29,847 nucleotides of DNA from Schoenoplectus triqueter (taxonomy: Eukaryota > Streptophyta > Magnoliopsida > Poales > Cyperaceae), in contig CAXKVV010000584.1 in assembly GCA_964058805.1 (NCBI GenBank), positions 1 to 29,847 on the forward strand. The letters run 5' to 3'. Every line of letters begins with the position of its first letter. Positions within the stretch are counted from its first letter, which is position 1. Under the pieces are notes generated by a model, which was not told the DNA's origin, did no database searches, and was given only the letters and a program-made list of their open reading frames with translations. Positions 29,102 through 29,847 of this stretch are shown here, one piece after another. The position numbers were made by a program, and so were the translations under genes.

Positions 29102-29761
29102 TAGAGTATTAAAAACGGGTCGGGTCGGGTCGGGACGGGTTTGCACGGGTCGGCGGGTTTTGGCGGGACGGGTTGGGACGGGTCAACGGGTTTTCACGGG
29201 ACGGGTTAGGACGGGTCCATTTTGGGGGGTTTGGCCGCGACCCGTCTTAGACCCGTTGGGTCGGACGGGTCAGCGGGGCGGGTCGGGTCCAAGGGTGGGG
29301 CGGGTCGGGTCGGGTCCAAGGTTTTTTTTTTAAAATTCAAAAATAACCCAATAAAATTCAAATAAATTCTCAAAATTTCCGAAAAATTCAAAAATAATTA
29401 TTAAGAATATTTAAAATATATAATTATTTATATTTTTACCAAAAAAAATAATTTTTTCCATATTTTTTTTTAATTTTTTGAATTTTTTTGAATTTTCCCG
29501 GGTTTGCACGGATTTCCGGGACGGGTCGGGGCGGGTTTGCACGGGTTGGGCGGGTCGGGTCGGGTCGGATCGGGACGGGTCCAAAACGGATCGGGTCTAG
29601 CACGGGTTTTTTTGAAATTTTTTTGCCCGCGCCCGTGCTAGATCCGTCGGTTCTAACAGGTCACGGGTTTGACGGGTTGGGTCACGGGTCGGGGCGGGAC
29701 GGGTCGCGGCCACGGGTTCAGCGGGTCGGGTCTGACCCGTCCGGGTTTTTTTATAACTCTA
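29102..29761 (+). mobile_element. hAT-like element filled with GGGTC/GGGAC arrays, perfect 8-bp target duplication
   Basis: Terminal repeats TAGAGTATTAAAAACGGG and the reverse complement TAGAGTTATAAAAAAACCC are flanked by the perfect duplication ATCTTAAC (29094-29101 and 29762-29769). Two GGGTCGGG/ACGGGT arrays (29115-29320 and 29500-29745) sit on the same strand around an AT-rich centre. The 8-bp duplication and TAG terminus fit hAT. Apparent Gly/Arg/Val-rich frames are translations of the array. Confidence 0.85.
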
Positions 29762-29847
29762 ATCTTAACGGTGGCTTCGAAATCACTGACTATTCACACT
29801 AGACACCAGACACCGCGTTCACTATTCATATAATTATCAAAATTGCT

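Noticed and set aside
29073..29802. Long Gly/Arg/Val-rich frames on both strands
   Set aside because: They are translations of GGGTC arrays inside a hAT element with a clear 8-bp duplication, not genes.

Overview
This window looks like nuclear DNA of a flowering plant, most likely a eudicot. It is AT-rich, its genes are split by short GT-AG introns, and it carries plant-type genes: a membrane-anchored GH9 endoglucanase and a phenylalanine ammonia-lyase relic. The intergenic space is packed with small plant transposon relics (hAT, Mutator-like and foldback MITEs) and (TA)n microsatellites. No tRNA, rRNA, CRISPR array or bacterial-style feature was seen. The species cannot be named from the sequence.

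Layout. (1) 1-491, minus strand: first exon of an endoglucanase-10-like gene whose other exons lie beyond the left edge. (2) 561-6280: intergenic repeats, including a ~410-bp foldback element almost touching the first gene's TATA-like repeat, a ~700-bp inverted-repeat element, probable LTR remains and a hAT MITE with a perfect 8-bp target duplication. (3) 6663-9801, minus strand: a complete second copy of the endoglucanase gene, six exons joining in frame to a 519-residue protein. (4) 9802-15700: repeat-rich spacer with a cluster of foldback elements nested in an ATCTAAAT minisatellite, a Tourist-like element, two more copies of the hAT MITE, paired GC-rich hairpins and a hAT element carrying ACCCG arrays. 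(5) 16020-19850, plus strand: a gene for a 298-residue coiled-coil protein with a 5' UTR intron, three coding exons and a Site II/telo-box promoter. (6) 19836-24277: truncated transposons, an 800-bp TAA/CATAAT-rich array, a Mutator-like MITE full of short GC-rich hairpins, a hAT MITE, and a hAT MITE copy ending in a 23-C tract. (7) 24288-25345, plus strand: a broken 3' part of a phenylalanine ammonia-lyase gene. (8) 25521-29769: five foldback elements, a probable Ty1/copia LTR relic with an array of CCGTTGCAACGG palindromes, a D-type foldback element and a hAT element filled with GGGTC arrays.

The two endoglucanase genes lie head to tail about 6.2 kb apart and are a tandem duplicate pair acting on cell-wall or membrane-proximal glucan. 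They have no visible functional link to the coiled-coil gene. The most distinctive non-gene signal is a family of ~400-bp foldback elements, mostly sitting in (TA)n tracts, that share an internal core but have different terminal sequences.
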